Part shown: positions 24,701 through 34,795 of the stretch, one piece after another
Layout of the letters: every line of letters starts with the position of its first letter
How positions within the stretch are numbered: the stretch's first letter is position 1
Assembly (NCBI RefSeq): GCF_000224145.3
Contig: NC_020178.2
Span: forward strand, 258,638-322,637
From: Ciona intestinalis
Taxonomy: Eukaryota > Chordata > Ascidiacea > Phlebobranchia > Cionidae
Reading direction: 5' to 3'
Length of the DNA stretch: 64,000 nt
The notes under the pieces: model-generated
What the model saw: only the letters and a program-made list of their open reading frames with translations
Told to the model about the DNA's origin: nothing
Database searches by the model: none
Translations under genes and position numbers: made by a program

Positions 24701-25848
24701 TGTCGCTATGTGAGGATAAATAAGTTACATACACGCATAGGTTACCTCACAATATTCTGATATTATACAGAATATATTTTTGTCGAAAAAGCTCTCGTGG
24801 AACTTTACAATGTACGGATGGCTCAGTTTTGCCAATAAAGCAGCCTCTGTTCGAACTACCGACTTGTTTCCTATGTTTTCCGTTTCGACCATAACACGTT
24901 TTAGGACCTTTCTGTAAAAAAGAACAGTTCTCTATAGGGTAAGATGGATACCGTTAGCATGTAATGTCATATTTCGTAACCGTGTTAACAACGCTGTTTA
25001 AGAGTCGTGGGGATACGATATACAATTCTGTAAATATTTTTGTATTGACAGTAGGTTGGGGTAAGGTAGTCCACCTTTTTCATTCCTTTTTTTCCTGTCC
25101 CATTTAGAAGTAAACAAAGATAATTAAAAGAATTATAAAACCGTATCCGCACGACTCGCATAGACCGTTGTTAATTGTTTAAAACACGATCAGGATATTA
25201 TGTGCTAAAGGTGTCCCGTCTTCCCCCACAGTACTGTATAGTTATTTTGCTTTATGCTCTGTTGCAGTTTTATGAACAATCCTTTTAGAACAGTTTGTAA
25301 ACTTTGCCAAAGTGAGTAAAGGCAGATGTATTGTTTCTAAATTAAAGAGCTTTGAATGTGGCACAATTGAAACGGTATAAAATTACAGGCTTTATCATTC
25401 CAGGTAAACAATGACCAAAACAGGGTATATAGTAGGGTGGGGAAGATGGGGCACCTTTAGCACACAAAATCCAAATATCCTGATCGTGTTTCAAACAATT
25501 ACCAACGCTATTTTAAGAGTTGTGAGCATACGGTTATGTACGATTATTCTGTAAATATTCTTTATTTACCACCAAATGGAAGGAGATAATAGAATAAAAA
25601 GGTGCCCCATCTCCCCCCACCCCACTATATTTAATAAAACAAATTACGTATAATTAGAAAAAATGTGAGTAAAATACTTACTTCGGCGCATTTTTAGGAG
25701 CTTTTTTATCCACTGCCAAATAAGCTGCGCCAAAACCGCCTTTCCCAATTAGTTTTTCAAGATGGTATTGATTATTTATCGTAGTACCGACTGCGCCTTT
25801 CGCTTGTATATCGTCCAGGATAAACTTCAACAGCTGAATTGCCTCCAT
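18733..25848 (-). CDS. NEK-like protein kinase fused to two macro domains (copy 2)
   Basis: Twelve exons, 5' to 3': 25682-25848, 24746-24911, 23862-23980, 23292-23483, 22952-23077, 22541-22621, 22036-22108, 21573-21674, 20783-21133, 20325-20460, 19414-19647, 18733-18959. The total is 1,974 nt, so 657 residues, and every phase closes. Kinase: GKGGFG loop, Lys in VLKRV, YCEGGDL hinge, HRDLKPAN, DFG, APE, CTLKHPFE. These are NEK-type features and the catalytic residues are intact. Macro 1 starts at NLFKGDITKENVDAIV and has STISFCAMGAGGMEYP. Macro 2 starts at IHCGDVISEDCDAII and has VAIPAIGTG. The usual ADP-ribose-contacting Asn-Ala-Ala-Asn and Gly-rich loops are altered, so catalysis is doubtful and binding uncertain. 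Exon sizes 192, 136 and 234 nt are identical to copy 1. It may be trans-spliced (acceptor 12 nt before the ATG). Its own biological role is unknown. Confidence 0.9.
18995..19315 (-). mobile_element. SINE copy, reverse
   Basis: AATGAATGAATGTAGCTTGCC, then the 3' module, body (CCCATTAGTTATCACTGGG) and degraded head (CCTCTGCATTACAGGC). It lies in the last intron of kinase-macro copy 2. Confidence 0.65.
19675..19910 (-). mobile_element. Two SINE 3' modules, reverse
   Basis: CATACACCTCGTGCCTGCTT and CACCTCATGCCTGCTAACAAG, each followed by GTTAC and preceded by GTAACTTGTTTAT. Intronic. Confidence 0.55.
19944..20152. repeat. GAATTTC heptamer / AATTTC hexamer simple repeat
   Basis: About nine perfect heptamers (CGAATTT) change into AATTTC hexamers mixed with GAAATTTC. 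The run is full of TTCGAA and GAAATTTC palindromes. It lies in an intron of kinase-macro copy 2. Confidence 0.95.
20490..20735 (+). mobile_element. SINE copy
   Basis: AGAGGTAATGGGTCAAGGCTCG, body, then GGCACGAGGTGTATAAAAC. It ends about 50 bp from the donor side of exon 9 of kinase-macro copy 2. Confidence 0.65.
21366..21541. mobile_element. MITE copy
   Basis: Ends GTAGGTTGGGAAAAGATAGG and CACCCTACTAT, with CACGATCAGGGTATC inside. Intronic. Confidence 0.75.
21685..21985 (-). mobile_element. SINE copy, reverse, with head
   Basis: 3' module, body (CCCACAATGGTAGCAG) and head (GAACTCGTAACCTCTGG, CGCTAACCATTGAGCCATGG) can all be read in reverse. Confidence 0.7.
22170..22470 (-). repeat. 71-bp minisatellite, about 4 units
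   Basis: Reverse units on the + strand, so forward relative to the host gene. Between exons 6 and 7 of kinase-macro copy 2. Confidence 0.9.
22735..22850 (-). mobile_element. SINE body fragment, reverse
   Basis: TTAGTGACCACTGGGTTGG, TTGCCCAAGGACACATACGC and the B-box side (CCTTAAACCCG). Confidence 0.6.
23535..23850. mobile_element. Reverse SINE 3' module followed by a MITE
   Basis: The SINE piece is 23535-23650. A degraded MITE (CCGTCCCATTTGGTAG, GTATCCTCGCGACTCC, end CCTACAGTACTATA) covers 23688-23848 and stops 14 bp before exon 3 of kinase-macro copy 2. Confidence 0.6.
24005..24185 (-). repeat. 71-bp minisatellite, 2 units plus remnant
   Basis: Reverse units begin about 25 bp upstream of the acceptor of exon 3 of kinase-macro copy 2. 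Confidence 0.85.
24430..24620. mobile_element. MITE copy, rearranged
   Basis: TTTGGGTTAAGATGG end and internal blocks (CCGTATCCTCACGACTC), then a second inverted end fragment (CTTTGTTTACTACTATC). A SINE 3' module follows at 24645-24740. Confidence 0.55.
24935..25250. mobile_element. Two MITE copies, one inserted next to the other
   Basis: A truncated copy (TAGGGTAAGATGGATACCG) runs to about 25055. A fuller one goes from GTAGGTTGGGGTAAGG to CCACAGTACTGTA. Confidence 0.65.
25428..25624. mobile_element. MITE copy, complete
   Basis: TAGTAGGGTGGGGAAGATGG at one end and CCCCACCCCACTATA at the other. The target appears to be TA. Intron 1 of kinase-macro copy 2. Confidence 0.8.
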
Positions 25849-25860
25849 TTTAAAACTATG

Positions 25861-25862
25861 CT
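25861..25862 (-). promoter_or_regulatory. Candidate trans-splice acceptor for kinase-macro copy 2
   Basis: On the minus strand a T-rich tract ends CAATTTTTAG, 12 nt before the ATG. Spliced-leader addition is common in Ciona, so this could be an outron acceptor; a normal 5' UTR intron is equally possible. Confidence 0.35.
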
Positions 25863-26317
25863 AAAAATTGGAGTACATTCTGTGGTAAAAATTATAATGG
25901 TTATGGCGTAAGTAGGATACAAATTGTTATATATATGTTTGAATTTTGAATCCATCAAATGTAACTTGTCTATTCTCGCGTGGCGGGGCAACGAAAGTCG
26001 TTATAACACGAGTGTTTTGTTTCATACACCTAGTGCCTGCTTATAAGTTACCACATATGTAACTTTGTTGGTGAATATAAATGAGGTCTCAAACGTGTTA
26101 TAACGAATTTCGTGGCCCTAAAACACAAATATAATTAAGTTACAGAACATTTCAATTCACTTTATTACTATTGTAGTTTTGCGGCAATAACTTAAACTCA
26201 AACAAGGCCTATTGAATTTTCTATTTACTTTTAAACACTCGGCAAACACACACGTAGGCACAGACATGCTTTAAAAAGTTACGAGCCAATAAAATCCGAA
26301 CACATTCATAATACAGT

Positions 26318-26490
26318 ACTGTAGGGTAAGATAGATACCGTTAGCACATAATATCCCATATTTCCTGATCGTGTTTTAAACAATCAACCACGTTATTTTA
26401 GAGTCGTGAGGATACGGTTATATAATTCTGTAAATATTCTTTGTTTACTACCAAATGGGACGATAAAAGAATACAAAAACATCTTTCTCC
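26318..26490. mobile_element. MITE copy, one end degraded
   Basis: ACAGTACTGTAGGGTAAGATAG start and TTTACTACCAAATGGGACG near the far side. Confidence 0.65.
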
Positions 26491-26649
26491 GGCCTGTTAT
26501 ACAATTTAGTAAGGTCTAATATGCGTTGATACGTTTAACCGAAACTAGGAATCAAAGTTGCTGTAAATGATTAACTGAAAATAAAAAATGTTCTGTTAAT
26601 TATTACCGTTTAGCAAGCAAGCTTATGTTTGTTCTTAGTCTGTTTAACT

Positions 26650-26960
26650 CAGTGGTTCTTAAACTTTTTTTATATGCTTTATCATTTTAACAAAGATGCT
26701 TTTCAGATTCAGACCCAATATGTAATATGGCGCTCATTTATTAAAAAGCGAAAACAACTAATTACATCGGTTATATTTAATGCGACGGATGCGCTTGCTT
26801 TTTGGCAACGAATTGTTCATTGTCTGGTAAAGTACTATACAATTGGCACAATTTTTCTGTCCCGTCAACTGATGTGGATTTTGATTGGTAGCTCATTTAC
26901 CCTCTAAATACGAGGAATTTACCCCCAGGGGTAAATTTACCCCAGTTTAAGAAACGCTGG
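26650..26960. mobile_element. hAT-type MITE
   Basis: Termini CAGTGGTTCTTAAACTTTTT and AGTTTAAGAAACGCTGG are inverted repeats of the CAGTGGTTCT class typical of hAT elements. Flanks GTTTAACT and CTTTAACT match 7 of 8, like an 8-bp target duplication if the right end is one base further. The inside includes a 92-codon frame with no known domain. Confidence 0.65.
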
Positions 26961-27021
26961 ACTTTAACTAGTTGTCAAAATAGGCCTACGATAAGCTAGT
27001 TTTGTTGCAAATTAACTGTAT

Positions 27022-27216
27022 AGTACAGTGGGGCAAGATAGTGCAAATTTTTATTCTTTTTCTCGCCCCATTTGGTAGTAAACAAAGAATATTTACAGAA
27101 TTATATAACCGTATCCTCACGACTCTAAAATAGCGCTGTTAATTGTTAAAACACGTTCAGGAAATATGGGATATTTTGTGCTAACGGTATCTATCTTACC
27201 TCACAGTACTATATAC
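27022..27216. mobile_element. MITE copy
   Basis: ACAGTGGGGCAAGATAGTGC and TACCTCACAGTACTATA ends; CCCATTTGGTAGTAAACAAAG inside. Confidence 0.7.
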
Positions 27217-27284
27217 AAAAACTAACTCAGTGACGCACTTATTTTTTAACTAGTAACATCCCTATAACGTCTGAACTAAATCTT

Positions 27285-27700
27285 TGTACAGTAATTGCAA
27301 AATATGTATAACGAATACATAGAACACAAAAACCGACAAATACTTAAAAAGCTTTTTCAACCATAACGACACTGTACAGATACAACTAAAACTTATACAA
27401 AAGCTATTGCAAAACGTGTATAAAGCGACGTTGGTATAAAGTAATAACGTATATACATAACTCACAAAAAACGACAAAATACTTTGAAACATTTTGCAAT
27501 CGTAATAACACTGTACAGATACACCTAAAACTTATCAAATGAATTGCAAAATATTTACAACGAGTACATATGCTATTAAAAATCGCCTAAGTACTTAAAA
27601 AGCTTTGCAATCGTAACAACACTGTTTAAATACACCTAAAACTTACAAAAGTAATTGCAAAATATTAGCAACGCATACACAATGAAAATCATTGCGTTCA
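27285..27700. repeat. Diverged tandem repeat, about 3.5 units of 110-140 bp
   Basis: Units share AATTGCAAAATAT, ACTTAAAAAGCTTT, CAATCGTAAYAACACTGT and ACACCTAAAACTTA. It is private to this spacer as far as the window shows. Confidence 0.75.
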
Positions 27701-28047
27701 AAACAACAGCCAAGACGCTGCTCGTATGCTTCTGTACACAGACTCTAGCCAAATGCGGTGGTTTCCCTACTTTTAAAACCTGGTACTTCCCCGTTCGTTT
27801 AATTCCTTGGTTTCGCTGTAGGGTGTACATAACAGGAAACATTGTCGTAATAGTTATATGCGGCAATACATAATGTGCGTTTAACAGCAACACTTTTATT
27901 TGACACTTTTACTCAAGTAATTTTTACCCGTAGCGTGTTTTAACAAGTGTAGTTTTGCTGCTAATTCCCATCTCCTCGTTGTTTTGGTTAATCGATTATG
28001 TTATCACGAATTCGAAATCCGCTAAATATATGTAAATCCATATATAT

Positions 28048-28246
28048 AGTAGGGTGGGGAAAGATGGGACACCTTTTCATTCTATTTTCTCGTACATTTT
28101 GGTAATAAACAAAGAAAATTCAAAGAATTATAAAACCTTGTCCTCGCGACTTTCTTGGACCGTTGTTAATTGTTTAAAACACGATCAGGATATTTATATA
28201 TTTTGTGCTAAAGGAGTCCCATTTTCACCACCCCACTATATACTAA
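28048..28246. mobile_element. MITE copy, complete
   Basis: TAGTAGGGTGGGGAAAGATG and CACCACCCCACTATA ends. A SINE 3' module follows at 28285-28365. Confidence 0.75.
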
Positions 28247-28599
28247 TATACATAATTGCTATATACGCATACACACAGCATTTTTTAAAACAAAACACCC
28301 GTGTTATAACAACTGTCATTGCCCCGCCACGCCAGGATAAATAAGTTACATTCATTCATTCATGTTTTATGTTGCTTTTTTATTATTATATACTTAAATG
28401 CGTTTACAAAAATGTATTTACAACACTGGCGATCATGTAGCATATTATACGGAACAGAAATAAATACAAACTAAAATAAAACATTAAAAAAAAACAAAGA
28501 AATAGCTAAGTTTCAATATTTCTTGTTTATTCATTATACGCCACGTACAGTATAACGTAGCTGTGCGTAACGTAGCGCAACGTCGTTTACGTTTTCCCA

Positions 28600-28760
28600 A
28601 ACGTTTAGACGCTGACGTTATTATGACGTTACATTTTGATGACGTCGCAATCTAATGACGTCATTTTTAAGATTGCATAGGTGTAACGTCAGGTGTCACT
28701 CCAACGTTTTTCCCCTGACGCCACAACTTGATGACGTCATAAATTGTGACGTCAGCGACA
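28600..28760. promoter_or_regulatory. Cluster of CRE/ATF-like TGACGTCA sites
   Basis: About seven TGACGT or ACGTCA cores lie within 160 bp, including GATGACGTCG, AATGACGTCATT and GATGACGTCATAAATTGTGACG. Canonical CREB/ATF sites are TGACGTCA. The place is 65-225 bp beyond the CRAL-TRIO stop codon, so an enhancer or a 3' UTR effect is only a guess. Confidence 0.35.
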
Positions 28761-28824
28761 AGTTCACGTAAGGTCACAGAAGCCTAACATAGTAAACTTT
28801 TTCAGGTGGCTCGGATTTGGTGAC

Positions 28825-31800
28825 TTACTCGTTAGCGTCACCTAGGATCAAATTGGCCGCTGCGTGGCCATCGTATGGTGGCGCTGTACCACCGAAATCA
28901 GAAGGTATAATATCGGCTGGGAATTCTTTATGAAAAGCGTCTAAAGTACGACCGTGCAAATGTACCTAAAGAATTATAACGTTATTTTTGGGTAAGTATT
29001 TTTTGTAGAAATTTGCTAGTTTAGTATAACGTGATGGGTTTTGCGCTTTTTTAAGCGTGTTGGGCAAGACACTTACAGCAATTGATCCAACCCAGTGGTT
29101 ACTTATGGGTTGTCTAAATTGTCAGCCATATCTTGCCAAACAGTGATCACCCACAAAGTTAAATACGTGATAACTCGTAAGCGGGCACGAGGTGTATGAA
29201 ACAGAACACCCGTGTTATAGCGACTGTTACCCCGCCATGTGAGGATAAATAAGTTACGTATATTCACTCAATAACAAATTAATAAAACAATAACTTACGC
29301 GTTGAAGCAGCTTGCTGTTAATGCATTTCTTTATCAGAGCGTAAACTTTAACGAAAAACTCTGGCTGTCCAAGAAAATGAACTCCTTTAAAACGCAACGG
29401 GAAAGCGCCCTGTTAAAAAATATTTTTAGTTTTTTTCCCCCATCATTTGCGGTGCTATTACATGTACATATTTCTGCCCACAGCTTAATATTAAAAGCAA
29501 ATTATAGTAGGGTGGGGAAGATGAGACACCTTTAGCACATAATATCCAAATATCCTGGTCGTGTTTTAAACAATTAACAACAGTCTATGGGAGTCGTGAG
29601 AATACGGTTTTATAATTCTTTAAATTTCCTTTGTTTTCTTACCAAATGGGACGAGAAAAAAGAACAAAAACATGTCTCATTTCACCTTAACTATTATATA
29701 TATTTTTAATTGTAATATGCTTGTAGGAAACAGTATATATACCTGTAACATTCCAATCATTTTCTTATAGTCTGAAATACCCACTGCCGCCATCTGCCGG
29801 AAAGAATAATCTTCGAAATTTTCAATGATTACAATACCGTTAATTTGCGTCTCCTCGCTTTTTAATAAATGTTCGATCAAATATATATAAGTCTGGACAA
29901 CCTGAAAAGAAACAGAAATAAAGGTAATTACACAGCAGTGTTATTACAACATTTTGGCGCTGTGGCACACTGGTTAGAGCGCTCGTGTTCTAACCAAAAG
30001 ATACCGAGTTCGTAGCTCGACGCTGCTACCATTATGGATGTATGTGGCCTTGACACTTAACGGCAATTGCTCCAAACCAGTGGTCACTAATGGGTTGTCT
30101 AAATTGTCAGCCAAACAGAAAAATTACCCACAAAATTACATACTTGGTAACTCAAAAGCGAGCACGAGGTGTATAAAACAGATCACCCGTGTTATAATAA
30201 CTCTTATTGCTCCGCCAGCACGCAAGGATAAATAAGTTACATTCATTTATATCATACATATTATAATCTCTGTTATTTTTGCAACAGAAAATTTTATAAA
30301 GGCGCATAACTATCAAAATCAACCATTTACAGAATTGGAAAAGCATTGAAAAAAATGCAAGCTGTTGGAGTTACAAAAATGAATTACCTTCCAAAACGGG
30401 TAAGTCTCTGGTTTCCAATCTTTTATCTTGAATAAGAAAACGACTCTGCCCTGTATAATAGTTTGGTATTAGGTACATCTATAGAAACCGTATGCGGTTT
30501 TAGACTGATTATAAAACTGGGGTGTTATGTAATTTGACAGTGAGCATGAGGTGTATGAATACACTACGTGTGTCAGGTGTATAAGAAGAGACAAAAAAAA
30601 ACAATTAACAACGGTCTATGGGAGTCGTGAGGGTACAGTTTTATAATTCTTTGAATTTTCTTTGTTTACTACCAAATGGGACAAAAAAAAGAATGAAAAA
30701 TGAACTACGTTACCCCAAACTACTATATGTATATGTAAGCGTATAATACAAATAATACCTCATGGTCACGATATGGTAGTACGCCAGGTTGGGCCATTTC
30801 CATTCGCTGTCTCACTTCATCTTTTCTAATAGGGCTTACCACGTCTGGGTATTTCTTGTGGTAGTGGTCGTATGCTGAAAAATAAGATTGAGTCATTTGA
30901 TGTCTTGAATGAATAAATGAATTCAATGTGACTTGTTTATCTTCGCGTGGCGGGGAATAAATGACAGTAGTTATAAGTTTTAACGCAGGTGTTCTGTTTC
31001 ATACACCTCGTGCCCACTTACGAGTTACCACATATGTAACTTTGTGGCGTTTTTTTTGTCTGCCCTATATAGAATAATGGCAGTAACTTATTTTACCTTG
31101 CAAAAGCTCGTACGCTTTTTCTGGATCGAATTTTCGTGTTCGAAGAAAACGTAACAGAAAACTGTCGTCTGCTTCGCTGTGTTTACGTAATAGTAAGCCA
31201 CGTTTTGTGTCGTCATTTCTGAAACAAATTGTTACTTTCGTAAATTAAAAAAAAAAAAATATTTGTACACCGTTTGCAACAGTGATATAACCATATCCTC
31301 ACGACTTTGAAACAGCGTTGTTAAAAACACGATTAGAAAATATGTTATATTATATGCTAACGGTATCCACCTTACCTACTATAAGTATTATATACATTCT
31401 TAAAGTTACATATATATATATATTTTATCTCGTAAGCGGGCACCAGGTGTATGAAACGGAACACCTGTGTTATTACCACTGTCGTTGCCCCGTCAGCGAG
31501 GATAAATAAGTTACATTCATTAATACATTTAGATTTAAACAGGACAATTTAATAGTAGTCATATGTTCTTACGTGGCGGAAATTCTTTCACGCAACTTTT
31601 GTAGGGCGTCTTCTTTTATGCCTTTGGATTCGCCCAGTTCAATTTTTGCCTAAAATTATAAGTTAAGCGTGTGGTAAAAACACTAAACTTTTTTTGTTTG
31701 TTTGTATTCTTAGTGTAGTTTTTCGAAAGTTTTTGAAAGACGCATGCTATTGCTATTGTTGTTGGTATGTGTCCTAGGGCAAGACACTTGACAGCAATTG

Positions 31801-32211
31801 CTACAAACCAGTGGTCACTAATACGCACATAGTTACATACGTGGTAACTTGTAAGCGGGCACGAGGTGTATTAAACAGAACAGCCGTGTTATAACGACTG
31901 TCGTTGCCTCGTCAAGCGAAATTAAACAAGTTGCATTTATTCATTTAACTGCCTGTAACTTGCTTTATCCTTGCGTGGCGGCGGGCCAACGAGTCATTAT
32001 GGCTGTTCTATTTCATACACCTCGTGCACGCTTACAAGTTATAACATAACTTTGTGGGTATTAATTATTTTAATTTTTTAAGCCAGTATATAATATATAT
32101 ATTAAAAATACTGGTATATAGACCTAATAGGTTTACTATATTGTAGCTTATACATACCTTTTCAATGCTTTTATTTGTTAAGAACTTTGCCATTACTGGT
32201 ACATCTGCCAT
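28825..32211 (-). CDS. CRAL-TRIO domain lipid-transfer protein (alpha-TTP / clavesin / CRALBP-like)
   Basis: Eight exons, 5' to 3': 32158-32211, 31573-31649, 31097-31218, 30759-30874, 30388-30450, 29743-29901, 29299-29409, 28825-28965. The total is 843 nt, 280 residues, close to alpha-tocopherol transfer protein. The N-terminal CRAL-TRIO_N helices contain DDSFLLRFLRTRKFDPEKAY. The lipid-binding domain follows with GRVVFLFKIKDW, INGIVIIENFEDYSF, FPLRFKGVHFLGQPEFF and the ending IIPSDFGGTAPPYDG, which matches the LPxDFGGTLPxYDG motif of this family. Known members carry retinal, tocopherol or phosphoinositides in the cytosol; the ligand cannot be told here. All phases agree and the stop is TAA. 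A second in-frame Met lies at residue 7. Introns hold MITEs and SINEs. Confidence 0.92.
29045..29275 (+). mobile_element. SINE copy without head
   Basis: TTGGGCAAGACACTTACAGC, CCCAGTGGTTACTTATGGG, GGCACGAGGTGTATGAAAC, end GATAAATAAGTTACG. Between CRAL-TRIO exons 7 and 8. Confidence 0.7.
29503..29698. mobile_element. MITE copy
   Basis: TAGTAGGGTGGGGAAGATGA and TTTCACCTTAACTATTATA. It ends about 45 bp from CRAL-TRIO exon 6. Confidence 0.7.
29952..30250 (+). mobile_element. SINE copy, full length
   Basis: Head GGCGCTGTGGCACACTGGTT with B box GAGTTCGTAGCTCGACGC, body, 3' module (GAGCACGAGGTGTATAAAAC) and ATTCATT end. It belongs to the same subfamily as the piece at 5975-6120 (shared TTCTAACCAAAAGATACCG). 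Confidence 0.8.
30530..30728. mobile_element. Single minisatellite unit followed by a truncated MITE
   Basis: A reverse minisatellite unit at 30533-30588 runs straight into the inner half of a MITE (CAATTAACAACGGTCTATGG to CCCCAAACTACTATA). Confidence 0.6.
30915..31055 (-). mobile_element. SINE 3' module, reverse
   Basis: GTTTATCTTCGCGTGGCGGG, CATACACCTCGTGCCCAC and ACGAGTTACCACATATG. It lies about 40 bp from CRAL-TRIO exon 3. Confidence 0.6.
31266..31510. mobile_element. MITE fragment plus SINE 3' module
   Basis: MITE inner part at 31266-31388 and a forward SINE tail at 31430-31515 (GGCACCAGGTGTATGAAACG). Confidence 0.55.
31725..32070. mobile_element. SINE copies in opposite orientations
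   Basis: A forward body and 3' module covers 31735-31945. A reverse 3' module follows at 31955-32065. Intron 1 of the CRAL-TRIO gene. Confidence 0.6.
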
Positions 32212-32273
32212 ATTTAAACTTGTAATGTGGGTTTTGAATGCAAGAAATGTTATAAATCAAATTTCGTAATTCA

Positions 32274-32275
32274 CT
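32274..32275 (-). promoter_or_regulatory. Candidate trans-splice or UTR acceptor upstream of the CRAL-TRIO ATG
   Basis: On the minus strand, TATTTTTTTTCAG lies 62 nt before the ATG. It is a strong acceptor with no coding exon upstream. Confidence 0.4.
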
Positions 32276-32679
32276 GAAAAAAAATAAACATATTTTAAAA
32301 CTAATAAACAGGTAAAAAAATATATATCACGAATGAAAATCTGTATCGTACTAAAAAAAAACACAAAAAAGTTGTCAAACTACTAAACGTGTCTAAAACT
32401 GAAATTGTAAATAAAGAACGGACGTGCTTTACCTAGTAACAAAATTTTATGAAGCAAATAAAATAGTCTGTTCGAATAACAGCCTTAAAAAATCAATACG
32501 TTTTTCTTTTTTAAAAACAATTTATTTTTAAAGCTTGTGAGACGTCACAATTTTGAAGAATTTTAACACCTGTAAACATAAAAATAGCAAAAAAACGGAT
32601 CTTAAAATTAAGTATGCCTAATATAGCAACAAAACGACAGTCGTTAAAACGCGCTTATGGTTAAAAATACGTATAGAAC

Positions 32680-32852
32680 CTTTTGGTTCTATTTTCTCGT
32701 CCCATTTGGTAGTAAACAAAGAACATTCAAAGAATTATGACATCGTATCCTCACGACTCCCATAGACCGTTGTTAATTGTTTAAAACACGATCTAAATAT
32801 TTTGAAATTCTGTGCGAAAAGTGTCACATCTTCCCCTACCCTACTAAATACA
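32680..32852. mobile_element. MITE copy, left end lost
   Basis: CTCGTCCCATTTGGTAGTAAAC inside and CCCCTACCCTACTAAATA at the right end. Confidence 0.65.
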
Positions 32853-33199
32853 GTCAATTAGTTTCCCAAACATAACTATTGCCTGCAAATGCGAATCTGT
32901 CCCTTGTCTCGTTTTGTTAGCGCTTTTAGCTGCCCTGGTCTCGACTATTAACACCTTTAATACTGTGAGGCAATTACAGACTGCATAGTGCTAATTGATT
33001 AATCTAAAAGACAAATAGAAACGAGTCTGTCTTTGAGATTAGTCTGTTTTAGACAGGTTAAGAAAATAAAATGGATTTAATGAAGATCTAATGCATTAGC
33101 TTTAATCGTTAGCTTTTTCTAATTTCAAGGGTTTTTGTCCTATAACAGGTTTTAAATAAAACAACACTTTTTTTAAATGTAATTATAACATGAGTTCTT

Positions 33200-33460
33200 T
33201 TGGTTATGGGTTCGAGGCTCGAAAAGACATTTGTGTCTTTTGGTAAGACATAACAGCAATTGCTTCAACCCAGTAGTCACTAATGGATTATCTAAGTTGT
33301 CGTACATACAAAATACAATACAATACAATAATAATTACGCAAAAAGTTAAATATATTTTGTAACGCGTAAGCCTGGACGAGGTGTATGAAACAGAACACC
33401 AGTGTTATAATGACCGTGCTTCGCAGCCACGCAAGGATAAATAACTTACATTCATTCATT
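33200..33460 (+). mobile_element. SINE copy
   Basis: TATGGGTTCGAGGCTCG, degraded body, ACGAGGTGTATGAAACAGAA, end CATTCATTCATT. Confidence 0.65.
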
Positions 33461-33964
33461 TAATAAGTCTAGCACCAACATACGCTCATATAAATTTATA
33501 TTTAGCGTAATTTTATATACTTGTTTTCTTTTCCGAGAATAAAACTGGCTTATAAAATGACGATAGTGGAAAATTGGCTGTAAAATTGGTTTAAAAAAAC
33601 ATGACAGAATCTGTTTTTGTCAAAACCTTTAAAATTTAAGTGACTCTCTGATACAATGCTGTTGAATACGCAGAATATTAACGGTTTTATATTCATGTAT
33701 AATAATACTGTGGGGTAAGATAAAAAAACTGTTAGCACCTAAAACCCATATTTCCTGATCGTGTTTTAAACAACTACCAACGCTCTTTTAGAGTTGTTGG
33801 GCCACGTTTTTTATTATGTAAATATTCTTTGTTTACTACCAAATGGGTCGTTTTCGTTTATAAGTTGGTGTTAGTTTTAAAGTAATTTTAATTTATTTAC
33901 TATTGCGTGTACACAACTGTATTACATTCGCTTTTTTGATTTTTTTGGTTTTAATGGGTTGCTA

Positions 33965-34162
33965 TGGTAGGGTGGGGGAAGATGGAACACCTTCTCATTC
34001 TATTTTCTCGTCCCATTTGGTAGAAAACAAAGAACATTCAAAGAATTATGAAATCGTATCCTCACGACTTCCATAAACCGTTGTTAATTGTTTAAAAAAC
34101 GATCAGGATATTTGGACATTATGTGCTAAAGGTGTCCCATCTCCTCCACCCTACTGTATAAT
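33965..34162. mobile_element. MITE copy, complete
   Basis: GGTAGGGTGGGGGAAGATGG and CTCCTCCACCCTACTGTA are its inverted ends. Confidence 0.8.
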
Positions 34163-34404
34163 AGGCTGTTTAGTACTAACAGTTTAACTTTAAATCATTA
34201 TTGTATGCTAAAGCATTGGGATATGCCAGACTGTACTCTTATGACCTTATGGAGTATATGAATTATTTATTAGGATGCGGTTTCAGTACATATATAGTAG
34301 ATAGGTTAAAATAGTCTATGCCTCTATTCGCTTTTGTCGTCCCATCTAATAATAAATAAAGAATAGTTGCAGAACTATGTCCCACATTTTCCAATCGTGT
34401 TTTA

Positions 34405-34765
34405 ATGACCAAACCAACCAAAAAAATATGTTTGCTTATCCACACACTGCAATGGCCTCAGCAGCTCGACTGTGGGCATGGGAGTGGCAGCTATAAATAA
34501 GTCACTCAAGTTCCCACCCACAAGAATATAGATGACCAAACCAACCAAAAAATATGTTTGCTTATCCACACACTGCAATGGCTTCAGCAGCTCGACTGTG
34601 GGCATGGGAGTGGCAGCTATAAATAAGTCACTCAAGTTCCCACCCACGAGGATATAAATGACTGAACCAACTAAAAGTCATGTTTGCTTATCCACACACT
34701 GCAATAGCTTAAATTGTAGCTCATAAACAACTGCATAAATCACTTAAGTTTCCACTAATATAACT
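34405..34765. repeat. 126-bp tandem repeat, about 2.8 units, keeping a reading frame on the minus strand
   Basis: The first two units are nearly identical and the third is diverged. One unit is 42 codons, so the minus-strand frame stays open over 34402-34647 and repeats GNLSDLFIAATPMP and PLQCVDKQTYF. The Penelope-like remnant lies next to it. It could be part of that element or a chance frame. Confidence 0.7.
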
Positions 34766-34795
34766 ATAAGTTAACAAAAAAGGCCCATTTAAATA

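Larger units (their letters stand above)
25849..28824. other. Intergenic region between kinase-macro copy 2 and the CRAL-TRIO gene
   Basis: It holds a SINE 3' module (25960-26070), three MITEs, a hAT-type MITE, a roughly 125-bp tandem repeat and a CRE-like site cluster near the CRAL-TRIO stop. No exon was recognised. The 92-codon open frame at 26629-26907 mostly overlaps the hAT-type element. Confidence 0.6.

Noticed and set aside
26629..26907. 92-codon frame as a host gene
   Set aside because: It mostly overlaps a hAT-type MITE and shows no known domain.
34263..34445. Separate small gene at the 126-bp repeat
   Set aside because: The frame is explained by the repeat length of 42 codons; no start, splice or domain evidence.
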